64,000 nucleotides of DNA from Verticillium longisporum (taxonomy: Eukaryota; Ascomycota; Sordariomycetes; Glomerellales; Plectosphaerellaceae). Below are positions 22,316 to 36,055 of the stretch, one piece after another. Made by a program: the position numbers and the translations under genes. The stretch covers positions 248,001-312,000 of the forward strand of contig JAETXT010000008.1 of assembly GCA_019188255.1 (NCBI GenBank). The letters run 5' to 3'. The notes below the pieces were generated by a model. The model made no database searches and was not told where the DNA came from. It worked only from the letters and a program-made list of their open reading frames with translations. Position 1 is the stretch's first letter, and the number at the start of each line of letters is the position of its first letter.

Positions 22316-25300
22316 GCAGTGAAATCAAGCGCGACTTCGAAACACACTATGCACACACCTTCGGTCCCGGAGGTCCCTGACTCCTGTCAGGAAAAAAATG
22401 CCACCATCTGCAAACCACGTTGTCGGCTTGTCCCGGGCTGACCAACTTGAGATTCAGATCCTCTAGGCGAGGTTGACAGCTGCAAGACACCATGCACAAC
22501 TTACTCGATCTGGTCCGATCATGGGTATCGTGAAGTTGTCGGTGTCTCGCAATTCGATGGCTAAGCGTAGCCTCGCAGCCTCCATGTGGAAGAAAAGGGG
22601 AGGCATGCAGCTAAAAAGGCGTGGGCATGGTTAGCTTATAAACCGAAGGCTGCACCGAAGCACCGAGAACCCGATCTCTGGGGGTTTTCACGATGATGAG
22701 GTTCGCGCGATGGCGCAGTATTGGCTCCGCGACACGGCCTAGGCTTCGCGCACTCCACTGATGCGCACTGGCGCGCGCGGGGACGGTGCAGACGATGTGC
22801 CGGGCCCGAACCTTCGTCGTCGGCCGGAATGGAAGAGAGTACACATGGAGATTATAGAGGGTGCACGTCTCCGTCTCGCACGCGTTTAGCATCTCCGCCG
22901 CAGCTGCGGCTGAGGCAGAGACATTCTTCGACTTCGCCTCAGGGCCGAGAGTCTGGGCCCTCTCGGGGCCCGAGTTGTTTCCCTCTGCTCCAGACCCTAA
23001 AGGCGCCGAACGATTTCCACTTTAATCCTCAGCCGTTGCTGACTTAGTCACCTTAACTAGCACGCTTCGAGGCGAGGGCCGGCCGCTGGACTGTCGGCCC
23101 GCATACTGTGCTGTGCTGTATGCTGTGCTTCCCGTTGCTGCACCGAGTAACTGAGCACCGAGCACTGGGCACTGAGCTCGGGGCAGAGAGGGGTTTCTGG
23201 TACCGCTGTCGGCAATTGTCCCCTTTGTCAGGGCAATCCGACTTGGCTTTCCTGGCGCCGTCAACCGCAAATTTTCGGATCACCCGCATCCACCTGCCAC
23301 GAGGCACGGGAGGAGCTTTGGCTCCCGCGCTTGTGGAATCATTCGGGACGCCCCGGTGACGCTACCGATGCGACGACGTCCAAAGGGGAATTGACAGAGG
23401 CGGGGAGAGGGGACACGAGGACCTTGTAAATGGCCAGTCAGACGCACCAGTACCGAGGGCTTGTTAATGGCTCGGCACCAAGCAAACACTCCGCAGGCTG
23501 TAAGGGTCGGGAATTTTTCCACTGCGCGAAGCAACGCTTACGCAGCCCACGGGACTTTCTCATCCCTTTTTCCCACGCGAGCCGACCCCATCACAATACC
23601 ACCCACCGCCGCCCGGCGAACGTTCCGGTCCGGGGCCTGTAGCCACGAAAGAGGCACGGCTGGCCCCCTTGCGCTGTAGAGACCCTCATGAGACGATTTG
23701 AGTGCGCTATCTCGACTGCGCATACGAAGCGAAGCCATACTGGGCAGGCGCAAGGGGGTCAATGAATCGTACAGTCTTCTTTGGGACGATCGAAGTGCAA
23801 TAGTAATATCTCCGGCGGAAGTTTAACAGCACACCCAAGAACCCAAGAGGGGCTCACACTGGTCGAACAGGCGACGACGAATGCCAGCGACGACCATGGT
23901 CAGCGACCTGTCACATTTTTGCGAAATTTTCCGACATGGCCTGCTGGATCTGACCAGCCATGGACGGTGGGGAGGGGCGGTTGGCTTCCCATCACCGTCG
24001 TACTCAACATGTAGGTACCCGATGTCTTTTTGGTCGGGGGACGGACGAGGGGCTGCATTCTCTGTCTCTGTTGCCAATATGGGATGTGACTCGGGCCATT
24101 GCCGCACGATCCCTTGATGACCAACACCACAGTCAGCGTCAGCCGACATCGAAACAAACGAGGCAAGCCGTGAGGACGCGCTTGCTGGCCTGTCTCGTAG
24201 TCTTGCAACAGAGCCTGTTCTGCAGATCAAACCGGCTCTACATAGTGACGGCGATCACCCGCAAGCCAAATCAGCTGATGGCTTCGATGCTCCTATTAGC
24301 TCGTCCGCCGCCTCCAAGGCTATCCGCTCTGGACGATATCCATAACGCTCACGGCGGGTGGCTTGGCGTTGGTCAACGGACGGATGGGGTTTACCGGAGC
24401 GCCGGCGGATCGTGCGAGCTGGAGATCGACGCCTTCTCAACGCCCTCGACGTCAAGGAATAGACCGAGGACAGCGAGGCGCTGCCACATCGAAACATGCC
24501 CGCGACAGGCGCGCGAAACAATGCGAGCAGGCGGCTGAACTCCTAAACAGGCGCACCGCACAGTCCGGACCGATGCCAAACATGCCTGCCTGAGAGGGTC
24601 GGCCAAGTCATTCACTTCGCAACCCTTGCTCGCCCTCTCATTCACTCCTACTCTGTGTCCGTTTCTGCAGTTGCCGGGGCTCTACTAATATGGCCTAGGG
24701 GACCCATCAATGGTGGCCACGCCAGGCACAGGGGGCTCCCCAGGGGAAAGGGGGTCGTCTCCTCTCTTCTGACCCTGGCCATTGACCAGCAACCCTGCCA
24801 ACCGCCCTGCCTCACTAGGCTTTGGTGCATTGACTGCTTGTTGGTCTATTGTCTAGCCAGCTTGCCCTACACCTGCATGTCTGAAGACCTCCACGGTCAG
24901 AGATGGTGGCTCAGCATGCCTGGCGAGAAATTTGTCACACAGGCCAGTCGGGATCATTCACAGCCTTGGTTGACGTTTCGGAACCGCGCCCGTGTGTCCG
25001 GAGCAGGCAAACATCAGGGACGCCACGGAAACCCAAAGCTGTTTTGACTGCCTTTATTGCAGTCACTATCCGAGCATCAAGGCAAGACAGGCGTGGCCTG
25101 GCCCGATGCATAAAATTTGGGCATCCCCTCTCTGCCCGGCAGATCGATCGAAGGGCGAAGAGGGGCGGCGGCGGCGGCGGCGGCGTCGTCGATGGATGCG
25201 AGTAGGGGCCGCTATGCGAGACAGTATTCATCATAGGAAAGGGATGGCGAGGTATGGGATTTCTCTTCTGTATCGTCGGTTGCCCCTCTCTCGCTCTCTC

Positions 25301-25702
25301 TCTCGCGTCGCAGGTGGCGCCTTCGTAGCGGCGGGCACCTAGCTCTAGGGGCCGCCACGCCTGCTTGGTCGTTCAGGGAGGATGAGGGGCTCGACGGGTG
25401 ACAGGACGATGTCCACGAGTGGTGTGGTGTCTGCGGTAGTGCCGTGGTAGTCAGAGCAAGGGCATGCAAAGGGTATTGGCAAGACGAGCTGAGCAACTTG
25501 GGGCGCGAGATGGATGAGCCGGACAGGCACTGCGTAGTGGGGCAGCGGATCCTCGCCAGGATGTGAAAGTGACAGAAGTGACTGATCAGAAAAAGGAGGA
25601 CCGCTTTTTCTGGAGATACGCATATTGAGCGGGAAAAGGTTCAACAGAAACATGAGGTATTAGGCGTGACCACAGAAACCGATCCCACAGCCTCGCTCTT
25701 CC

Positions 25703-25707
25703 GCACG

Positions 25708-25742
<35 letters not shown>
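25703..25742. repeat. Alternating purine-pyrimidine microsatellite (GC/AC)n
   Basis: Forty bases alternate strictly between purine and pyrimidine: a mixed GC/AC part, then a pure AC run. Such tracts can adopt Z-DNA and vary in length. Confidence 0.85.
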
Positions 25743-26648
25743 TGGCGTACACAGATCGTTGAGGAGGAGCAGGAGGCTGGTACATGGGTCTGGACTAGGC
25801 CGGACCTCGACTAAGGTACCTAGGTAGGTAGCCAGGGAATCGACGGACTCGCCGAACCATGGGGCGGGGGGACCAGCGCCCAGAGGTCAGTATATGCAGG
25901 CAAAACATGGCAGGTAGATCAGAATGCGACCAGGGCATGTTGTATTATGATCATGGTACGTGGCACGTTGTTGAGGAGTGGCAGGGAACGAGCCAACAGC
26001 CGCGCGAGGAGGGTGGGCGACAAGCATTCATTGTGAGTTCGTGACAGGTCCCATCAGCGTCGCAATGGAACTGGCATCTGCATCTGCAGGTGCGTCTGAT
26101 CGCAAAATCAATGACAGCCCCGTTGGGGTAGGCCGCCCCAGGTAAAATACCACATTACAAAAGAAGGGGGATGCATAGGGGACCTGCATGAGCTCGAACT
26201 AGTAGATGGTCACCAGGGAGCAGGGAGCAACCGGGTCAGCAGAATGAGCAGGGCAATGGAGTGACAGACACGAGGTGGGCATGGTGGGAAAAGACGAAAA
26301 GGTGCATCGAACCTATAAGACGTCAGTATAGGTTCTATTGGTGGATGTAGGTGACGGTGGATGTGGGTGTGGGCATGACGACTGGTATGGATGGGAGGTT
26401 TGCCGATGCATGAAGTTCGGTTCGTAAAGTTAGACTAGCATCGAGTACCATTGATTGCTGAGTCGAGGCGGCGGAGGTAAGGTGAATACCGGACAAGAGA
26501 GGTGGACAGACAGAGAGAAGAAGAAAATAAAAGGCGCCTTCGATGCAGCCATGGATGTTGACAGACCAGACCTAAACGGCAAGCTAACGTAGGTACTGTA
26601 CTCACCTAACCTTCACCGTGCTTGACATTGCCTTTGCGTACCTAGGTA

Positions 26649-26682
26649 CCTACCCAGGTAGGTATCTTTCTACCTGGGTAGG
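26649..26682. repeat. Perfect 12-bp inverted repeat in a TAGGTACC cluster
   Basis: CCTACCCAGGTA at 26649-26660 is the exact reverse complement of 26671-26682, with a 10-nt spacer. It sits in a dense cluster of TACCTAGGTA-like motifs (26641-26708). Confidence 0.75.
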
Positions 26683-29600
26683 TCGGTAGGGGTACCTTAG
26701 CTGTAGGTAACTTCAGATCAGCCCCAGGGACGGTCCCGACGGCGGCAACCAACATTCACACCATCAGATCACCAGCAGGGAGTAGGGGGCGAGCGAGCCC
26801 CTCAAGCCCCCTCATTCTCCCAAGCCAAGGTATTTCCATCTATGGTAGGCATTTGGCTTTGCTGAGGTGGGTTTAGTCGCGGCAGCCTTCCCAACTTGAC
26901 AGCGCGCCCAGGCCAGCCCACCATGGCCAAGGTCGGCAGGGGTTTACTTCCCTTTCCTCGTTAGGTTGGGTTTGCCGAATAGGGCGACCGCGCTGTGGTC
27001 GCTCGGAGGTGGGAGAGGGACCCATCGTTGGTCTGGGCAGAGAACAGGGCAGAATAGAGCAGAGCACCCGCGGCAGACCCAGAACACAGCGCGCCTACCC
27101 GCCAACCCTGGCGTGGGTAGGGCCCCAGGTAGGCAGGTCGTGCAGCGCAGTGCCAGCATATGGCCAGGGTGCTGCTGTCCTTTTTCTCGGGGAGTTCCGA
27201 GCCTGATGCGTGGCTATTGGTAAGGTATCTTATGGGGAGTGGGGTGATGGGTGAGTGACTGGGCTAGTCCTCAAGTAGCGATGAATGGGATGGGGGCTTG
27301 CTGTGATTCCCATTGTCGCCCGCTGTGTTTCCCGTCCTTCCAACCTTCCAGCCCGCCAACTGCCTGCCTGCTGGTGCTTCTGTGCAGCAGGTGTGTGTGT
27401 GTGTGGCCTGCCTGCCTGCCTACCTACCTGCCGGCCGTGCCTGCCTTTGCCGCGTGCCACAGGAGTACCCGCGGACCCGGACGCGTCCTCCGTAGGGGAA
27501 AGCCCGCCTCTCGTGGAGGAAGCCGTCGGGTCGCTTGAAGGGGTTGCGTGCCTGCCTTTTGCACTACGATGGCAGAGACCTGACCGCGACTACCTGCTAG
27601 GGGAACACCAGCATCCGTCCCTGGTTGCCGTGCTTGGCAAGTGCCCGGCGCTACCTTCCGACGCGCGCCATCGTCGTCGTCGTCGTGGCGAATGGTCGAG
27701 GGAACGAGAGATATTGGCAGGTGCTGTTACGGTATGGTACGGTAGGTACTAACAACCTGCGATGCGGCAGGTACGGCAACGGCCCCCTCGAGACTGGGGT
27801 CGTCGGAGGCAGGATGACCTAAGGCCGCCCCGCAATTCAGCGACGAATCAAACGATTCGGCCGCCCCACGGAGCACACTCCGGTGGCAATCAAGAATGCT
27901 TATGCGTTGCTCCTTCGTCATATGGCCACACTATGCTCTGACAGTCACCACCAGAGCCAGTGACCGTCCAGGCCCTCCAAGACCTCCGTCTCGCCTTGGC
28001 GGGCGACGGCGGCTGCGGCTGCCACTGCTACTGCCGCCGCTGCACCTGCTACTGCTGCACCTGCTCCCGCTACGGTTGACTACCTAGGAAGGCACTACTT
28101 CGCGGCGCTGCTGTTGGCGCCCGGCACTACCGCGACTACGACCACATTCGCGCCATGGAGATGCCATATTTCTTTTTCCTGCATTTTTCCCATCCCAATT
28201 CTGCATTTTCTCGCTGGCGCACTTCGTCTCTCTCTCTCCCCCTGCCACCTCCGCCCCCCTTCGCCTGCACCAGATCGCCGTCCGCCAAGTCGAACCCGAA
28301 GTCTCCCATGGTGCTTGTGCGGTCGGCTCACTCAGGATGGTCTGACATGCGACCGACTATCCCTCTGGCGCCGCTACGGGATTTTTTTGAGCTCCAAGTG
28401 ACCATCGCGCAAGCTACACGCTTGATCGCCCCCTCCCCGCCCCGTCTCTCCGTCTCTCCGTCCCTTCCACTGCCCCCCATCAATCGATACGCCATCATCC
28501 ATGCTGCTGTTCCATCCATCTAGCAGTTCGCCATTGTCCCTGAGACTAAGACCAGATGGTTCATCACGCCCCGTCCCCCTGGCTTCATCCTCCTGGCAAC
28601 CTCACTGTTGTTCCCCGTATGGAGACAGATCCTGTCTTGCCTAGTGGCTTTGCTAGCTCTCCGAGCTCAGCTCTCTGTCCCCCTTGGACTTTCCCTCGAT
28701 AACCTAACCCAAGACCATCGATTGTCTAGCATGCCCTTCTTTTCGTTACTGAGCCTGGCATCCACACCCAGATCGACATCTCACATCTCACATCACCCAA
28801 AATCCCCGCCAGCATGTCTATCCTGTCCTGCATCATATCACATCACCGCCGCCAAACGCCGAAGCCGAGAACTGTCGAGCGAGCCCCGCCGTGGCACCTG
28901 GCGTTTGCCGTGTCTTGGATCAGTCAGCTCGAGTGGTCGGTTCCCCGAGGCCATACAGAAGTCCCATTGTCCCTACCTGTCTGTGTAATGCCTGGGTGAC
29001 AAGGAGCGAGCAAGTCTGTTTGTGAATGACAGAGCGCGCGATAGAGAGACGCAGGCAGTGAGAGAGCGCGCGAGAAAGCGCACCCATGGCTCCGCGCGAG
29101 AGCGCGCTGCGCTGAGAGGGTACGGCCAAAAAATTGGACGAACCTGTCGGCCCTTTGCTTGTCTCAAACATCATGGCGAGATTCTCGGCCCTTGGGCGAG
29201 GGTCATCCATTCCAGTGCCCACAGCCGTCATCATTCCACTTTCCTACTACGGTGCCTGGCTGGCTGTCTGATTGTCTGTAAGTGCTCGGTACGACAGCTT
29301 TCGCTTGCCCCATCTAGCCGCGCTACGACACGCTCTGTGCCTGCATCGCGATCTCGCATCGCCTCTCCCTCCTTCACGCTATTCTTTCGTCAATGCTCTA
29401 TCCGAACCTTCAATGGCGATATCGCCCCATCGTCGCCTGGCCGTCAGTCAGAGACATCCGAGTCGTCTCCAGTCGAGTCGAACGCCCGCCGTCTTTGGGT
29501 ATACACCGCCTTCTGGCCATCGTTCTCTGCTGTTCTCCTTCCTTCACCTGCCTCCTCGTCCCCCCTCTCTTACGTTCACATCTCCACAGACGGCCAACGA

Positions 29601-30855
29601 GTGAACAACTTCTGTTGAAGGAGCATAGCGGTTCCTGCAGGTACCTTGCTTCTGTCTCGCGGGCATGCATGGGTAGCAGGAAGGGGTAGAGCAAAAGCCA
29701 GAGAAGAGGCCAAGAGACTTCGAGAGCAAAAGAGAGTCGACAGGGGAGGGGAGGGTGTGTGTGCTTCAACACACCCCGAGCAGGGGTATGGTCAGAAGGA
29801 CAGGGGAGGGGGCGTGTGATAGCATCCTCGTTGACAAGGGCCCTTCCCCTCGTCCACCGTGCAGGCCCCTCCCCAGTCCCTCTGGTCCCGAGAGAAAGGT
29901 CGCTACCCTCCATCCCATGTCCACCCGCAGCCAGGCTGTGCGTTGATGCCATCCGTCCAGGACCAGGTCGGCTCGAAATACACCTTCTGCCACACGGTCT
30001 TCTTTGATCACCAAACGTAGCCCAGTGGCTATATTCGCAAAACGGGCAGGGCCAGAGAGATGGCGCACGCAGCACTTTGCAGTCGACATGCTCGCCGTTC
30101 AAAACGGCTTCGTTACTTGATTGATTCGTTAGTCCTTTCCTGGTTCGCCCTCCTTGCTTGCCATGCTCTGCTCGCTTTTCTGGGTGTGTTACGTTTATCC
30201 ACCCTTCTCTCCAGACTATGGCAATCCATCGGCGGGGCATATCTGAACTGGCGTGCGCCCAGTGATCGGCCACGACATATTGCTTTCCCAAGGGAACAGC
30301 GAAACAAACGGCGCGCCCTCTTGTGCGAACCATCTCTGTCCATGCGGTCCTGCGGGCGATAGTCAGCCATCGACTCAGTCAACTTAGATTAGAGCTTCTC
30401 ACCCTTCCTCCTACCCTACTCCACACACCCGCGTCTTTATTGCCCACCCCTACCTTTACCGTCACCCCTTCCTTCGAATGCCCCTTCGGTCAGTTGGGCC
30501 ACCGCGTACGTAGCCTCGATACATTCCACTCTGGGGCTCTCGTGTCTCTCCTTCGGCTGTATTGCCGCCCACTATTACCCCATTTCGTGAAGATAGTCCC
30601 GTCCATCAGCTTCTCAGGGCGTCATCTTCATCTCTCCACTCCTTGGGCTCTTCCTTTCATATATCTTTAGAGAGCCCCGTCTCGTCAGGAACGCTCCCAT
30701 CATCCCATCATTCTTAACCAGTATCCGTTCCTGGACAACTTCGTCTTCGACAATCGTCAAGTCTCTTCCTTTCACACATTCATACACACATACACAGGGA
30801 GACCAACAGACCTGCATACACACCACATATCTCCTCACGCTCTCTTCAAATCACA

Positions 30856-32098
30856 ATGATCCCCTCGTCGTGGTCCCATGAACAGGGCAACTCCATCGAC
30901 ATAATGGATGCTTGCTTCGTTCGTGATCCCAGCTTCGACTTCAACACTCCCTTGCTCAGCAGCAGCTCTGCTTCCTCACCAACCTACGACTCCTGCGATC
31001 CCTTCACTCCTCGGTCTGGACGATCTACTCCCCACGCCTCCGCAGTTGACTTCAGCGAATCCTTCTCTTCTCACGGTTCATTCAGCTTTGAGCCTGCCGC
31101 GGCTGCCATGCCCATACACCACAAGAACCACAGCCACCAACACTATCACAGAGCCGGCACTATGGACATGCCTCTTCAATACTCTGCTTCCATGCCTCTC
31201 ACACCCAGCCGCCGCCACTTCTCTGGCATGGACGTTGACTACAACACGATGCTCCAGGCCACGCTCAACCAGCAGTGCATGACCACCATGTCACCCGTCC
31301 AAGCCACCATGATGGACCAGTATGCCTCTATGCCCCAGGATCTCCAGTCCTCCCCCTTCACAATGCCCACTCCGAGCCGCTCTCTTCCCAGCTCTACACC
31401 AAACCACGCCGTCAACATGTGGCCCTGCAATGAGAGCCCCATCATGATGTTTGGCAACCATGGCACACCATCCCCCTCTCCTCTCCAGTCCATGTCGATG
31501 AAGCGCGATCACGACTCACCCTCACCTCCTCCATCGAGGTCCTACCGTCGTCGCACTATGACCGAGGCGCAGCGGAGGACGATGGCTCTTCAGAGACACC
31601 AGAGTGAGATGATGTACCGCAGCCAGCACGACTCGGAAGCCATGGCACAGCTCAGGTCCATGAAACTTGACCACCACTCTGGCGAAGATGAGCTCGACTC
31701 AGTCTATGTCGACCGCCGCGTGGTTCCCCGTCCTCGCGAGAGGTGTGACTTCATGGGCTGCCGCAAGACATACCAGAAGAAGGAGCACTTGAAGAGGCAC
31801 CAGAGGGCGTAAGTTCCAGACCACACATCCAACCCGAGCCAGCAAGAGTTACCAACTGACACATCACAGCGCCCATGGCATTGGTGGTACCCCTGAGATG
31901 CACACCTGCCCTGCTGATGGCTGCCACAAGGTCTTCAAGGACCGCTTCGACAACTTCAAGCAGCACCTTCGCATTCACAAGGACGGCAAGAGCACGAGAA
32001 CGCCATACAACGAAGAGGCAGCTCAGATGTACGACGAGTTGTGCAAGCAGAGCAAGACCCGCAACACAAAGAAGGGTCTCAGGACTGCCAAGGCCTAG
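30856..32098 (+). CDS. Two-finger C2H2 zinc-finger transcription factor
   Basis: There are two exons, 30856-31808 and 31870-32098, with a 61-nt intron, giving 393 aa. The first 270 residues are Ser/Pro/Met/His-rich without a known fold, as in activation regions. A basic segment (SYRRRTMTEAQRRTMALQ) lies near 225-245. The C-terminus holds two C2H2 fingers: CDFMGCRKTYQKKEHLKRH (about 295-313) and CPADGCHKVF...HLRIH (about 330-353). The intron falls in the linker just after the first finger. It is presumably a nuclear DNA-binding regulator. The layout (C-terminal finger pair, very long upstream region) recalls developmental regulators such as those of conidiation, but I cannot assign an ortholog. 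The 3' UTR contains an AC run at 32260-32281. Confidence 0.88.
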
Positions 32099-35000
32099 TA
32101 ACAGGCTCTCCTCGTCACTTTGGATGTTGTTTGGGTGCCTGGCCTCGCCACCTCTTTTACTTCGTTTCGCTTCTGGTCCACCATCTCTTCTTTGCGCCCC
32201 CTCCCTCTCCACCTTGATCAAATCCCCCTGCTACACACATAATCACATCCAAAGAAGCAAACACACACACACACACACACAACTACGCACAGCCGCATCA
32301 ATTCGGCCACGAAACACGCTCACCACATTCTCAACATCGTCATTCACATCTTCAAATACCATGTACTAATTCTTGCTGTATTCGTCACACGGCGCAATTG
32401 GACATTTTTTCTCTCCGTTACGGGGCCTTTTATTGGCCGGTGCATAATTCGAGGCTTGGTGGAAGAGGGGATGAGAGGGGAGAGGATGCGCAGCCGGAAC
32501 TGATTTTCTCAATCTTTTCTTTTTCTTATTTTTCTCCTATGGGGAAAAGGACATACTTTCTGATTTTCTGGTCTTTATCTCAACCTCCTCACAGCAGACG
32601 AATATGCGGAGGAAATACCAGGACCTTTTTGGGTGAGGATGTAAGGCGGCAAGACGGAAAACGGGTTTCTGCATGACGGTTTTGCATGATCATTTTTTTG
32701 GCCCACCCACAATTGGGGGGCATAGACAGAGACGTCGCAATGGGGCATTTGAGACTCGGTGAAGGACAAGAGTCGCGGGGTATAGGTGGAAAGCATTATT
32801 GTCGTCACGGTAGTCGGGCAAGATAGAGACAAATTTACGGCTTTGCGCATGGCAGACTAAAACCCCGAATACTGCCGCTAGTGAACCTTGTGCCATGGGC
32901 AAAATTCCATGCGCATTTCCGAAAACACCCTCACCGCGCCCACGTCCCCAGTTTCTCTGCAACTGTGTTGCCTTATTTGGATCGCAAAGAACTCAACATG
33001 GGGCGGAAATTCGCAACATTCGTCCCCAGCGGCCATCTGCTCCGAGCTGCCAGAACTACCTGTAGTCGTGAGTCCCCTCGGGCTGGGCGAACCTAGTAGT
33101 GAGGACCCCCTACCCCCTGCGCTTCCAGGACCTACGCCACCCACCTTTACCCCTGGCCCATATCGCGCCCTAGACGGGCACCAGGCAGGGCTTGTCCTAC
33201 ATGGAGCAAAGATCGCCTCGATGGCACTGGCTGGCATGTCTGAGATTCGTAGCTCAAATCCCGATAGTCCCGAGACAGGCTTCCTTTTTTCCTACGAGGC
33301 CTCACCTGCGGTTCGTTCGACCTTGCTGCTGAGCGCGCCACGAGAGCCCCACCCAGGTCCCCTTCTCAGGACCTCTCTCGCTGTGGTCGCTCAACAACAC
33401 TGCAGCTCCGCTTAACCGCGGGCCGCAGTCGGCGGCCCCATGATGTCTCATTCATGTCAATCAGCACTGGATGCTGGTCTGGAGCACCGGAGAGCCTTTC
33501 CCAGTCTCTCGCTTTCTCTTTCGTGACTAGCCCCCCACCCCAAAACAAACTCATGTACGACACACGCTCCACCACCTCCTCCGCTGCGTGCCACTGGTGG
33601 AGCACTTTGCCCAGCCAAAGCCTCCGGAGGGAAGGAATGGTGCTTTCGCCGATGGGGATAGGGACGGACGGGGAAAGCCACCCGTGACGCTGCGATGGAT
33701 AGCGTCAGGGCGGCGGGCGGGGCCCGGGAGGCGAGGCTTCCGTATTCCTGGGCATGCCGGACGACGTAGGTGGACGTAGGTTGTCGTTGTCAGAAGTTGA
33801 GCTGTCAGTTTTCAACACTATGTTGCTCACTTTTCCTCACTTTTTCCGCGCCTTTTTGACCCCCTTCGTCTCTCGAGTCTAGATGCTCACCATCATTGAG
33901 CTGTGATGAAGTTTTTATTCATTTTTCGGGGGGTTTACTTGCCTCACCCCTCTCCCTCTCCCTCTCGTTGGAGAGCTCTCATTCATGGGCTGAATCCATT
34001 TCCAGCCCAGCCAGATCTACTCTGCAGCCACGAGACCAGGTAGAGGCACGCCACTCCCCGCCTTCGAAGCGATCGGTGTGGGATCCACGTCTCTCGGGGA
34101 AGGCTCCCCAAGTCAGCTACAATGGATATGACGAAGCCATCACGGGGACTAGGTTCTCGCCGCCGCGGGACCCTCCCCGAGTGAATACGGGACGAAGAGG
34201 CTAGGGTTGATCGAGGCGTTCCGCTCACCGGCGGCCGTTCAGCCCACTGCACGTTCTGCGCGTTAGGGGAATGCAAGTTTCTCGCGGCTCTTCCCCTTGG
34301 TGGTGTGGCCCTTCTTCGTCAGTCCAGGCCTTCCCTCTTGTGGAAGCGCGTGCTCGATGGAAGCTCGTGACATGTCATAAGGGGATCGGGGAACCCGCAG
34401 CGTAACACCAACCCTCCCTCTTCGCTGTAGGTACCTACTGACTACCTGACTACCACCCCATCCTACCGCCGACGGAGCATTCATTCCTCGATCTAGGCCG
34501 AACCTGCAGTAGCTCGAGATCTTTGGGCAGCAGTGCCGCAGATCATTACATGGCTCGACACTACTTGGAGCGGAGGGGGACTGGCCAGATCGCATACCGG
34601 GGGGACTGAGGACCATTGCGTCAGCGTCAGGGCTACCTAGCAGTGCTCTTGTAATGCCAATACATCGTTCGTGCATCGACTCGCGAGTTTGCTCACCACG
34701 GTGTGCGTTTGTCGTGTCAGCCTGAACTGCCTGACCTTATTCTGGAAGTGTGCTGGAAGGAATAAAGTGCAACCTGCCATTCGCCTTTGTTGGCATACTC
34801 TCGGTCTTCGCCGATGGAGGTGACACGCAACCGGGGAGGGGGGCCGTCAGTTTGTGTAACCACACGCAGATGATGCGTGTCGTCGATCTTGAGAGGTAGG
34901 TAAGGTAAGGTACCTTAAGCTACCTAGGTAGGCACCTTAGGTGTCGTGCTCGATGAGATGGATGGGCGAATGATGTGCACAGGGGTCCCTCGGGCGCGCC

Positions 35001-36055
35001 TTCTCAGTGGCGCCAGGGGCGCTGGGGCCCTGCACCGCGATTTGGGTTTAGGGGCATCTGGGGGATCTGGGGAGTTCCTGTCGGTTGTCTTGCTGGACTC
35101 GGCCCAGCAGAGGGTGGGTCTATCAGACAGCTGTGGCCAATGGGAAACTACATCTGCAGCCCTGTCAAGCCACCTGATTCATCCAATGCTGTGAGTGCCC
35201 ATGCCGTGGACGGAGAGCTTCAGCTGTGGCGTGGTCAAGTTTACCCGCCGCAATTCGCTGCACTCTGCAGATGGCAGCAGCCACAGGTCACTCCTGCCCC
35301 CAGTTTCTCCATCTTGCGAGATTCACTCGGCAATGCTTCAGGGCTTCCGGCGGTGGCCAGGCCCTGACTCTGCTGAAGCGCCTGCCTCTCACCACCACCG
35401 CCAGCTCCAGCCCGACGCCCGCCGAGAGCCTTGGCCTAGGTACCTTAGGCAGGCATCTGGTTTGTCCCAAAACATATCGCCATTGTCCAAACACATGCAT
35501 CGTCGCCGCCTCTTCATATCAGCAGAGTCCAGCTCAAATGCCCAAGACCAGACCAAGGCCTTGATGGATTCGCCCCCTCCCCACCCACCCTCCATCATGA
35601 CGCTTCGTCGATTCGCCGAGACCATGCCAGCCAAGTGACTGACTGACCGACCGACCGACCGACCCCCTCATTGACCGTTGACATCAATGGAAACGTCAAG
35701 TCAGCCTCGAGCCTCAAATCGCGCCATCATCTGAGCCATCATCCTCCCTCATCCCAATACACCCAACCCAAACATTGTTCAACCGCTCTTCGAACCACCC
35801 ATCCCTATCCCTGTCAGCAGGGAACTCCCAAACATCGTTCTGCCATTGTTCCATGCAGGTCATCGCCCGCGGCGTCCTATTGTCGCCCTCTTTCTGCCTA
35901 GCCTCGCTGCACACGCCACAGCCAACGCCCACACCACCACTGCATCGCACACTCAGCTATTGTTGCAGGCACAAGCAAGTACAAGTGCAGCGGAGGCGTA
36001 AGAGCAATCAACCACAGACGCCTACCCTCGTCGCCGACGAGGCTTTTCAATCGTC
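32099..36055. other. Intergenic, no supported gene
   Basis: This is the 3' UTR of the C2H2 gene followed by about 3.5 kb without coding signal. It contains TAGGTACC-type motifs near 34427, 34891-34940 and 35436, and GACT/GACC tetranucleotide repeats near 35636-35664. Confidence 0.45.

Larger units (their letters stand above)
22316..30855. other. 8.5-kb region without a recognisable gene
   Basis: No frame shows a domain or a convincing exon chain. The left half is GC-rich. From about 28.1 kb to 30.85 kb the plus strand is pyrimidine-rich, as in long fungal 5' leaders, and it ends at the ATG of the C2H2 regulator. It contains simple repeats: GGC/GTC tracts near 25166-25190, an alternating purine-pyrimidine tract at 25703-25742, TAGGTACC clusters near 25814 and 26641-26700, CCTG/CCTA tetranucleotides near 27405-27432 and CGT repeats near 27670. 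It may hold long non-coding transcripts or the leader of the downstream gene. Confidence 0.5.

Noticed and set aside
29410..30333. 307-codon frame on the minus strand upstream of the C2H2 gene
   Set aside because: Composition is Arg/Pro/Trp-rich and patternless, as expected from reading the complement of a pyrimidine-rich leader; no domain.
22316..30855. Hidden biosynthetic cluster in the long empty region
   Set aside because: No synthase, transporter or tailoring-enzyme motif is visible in any frame.
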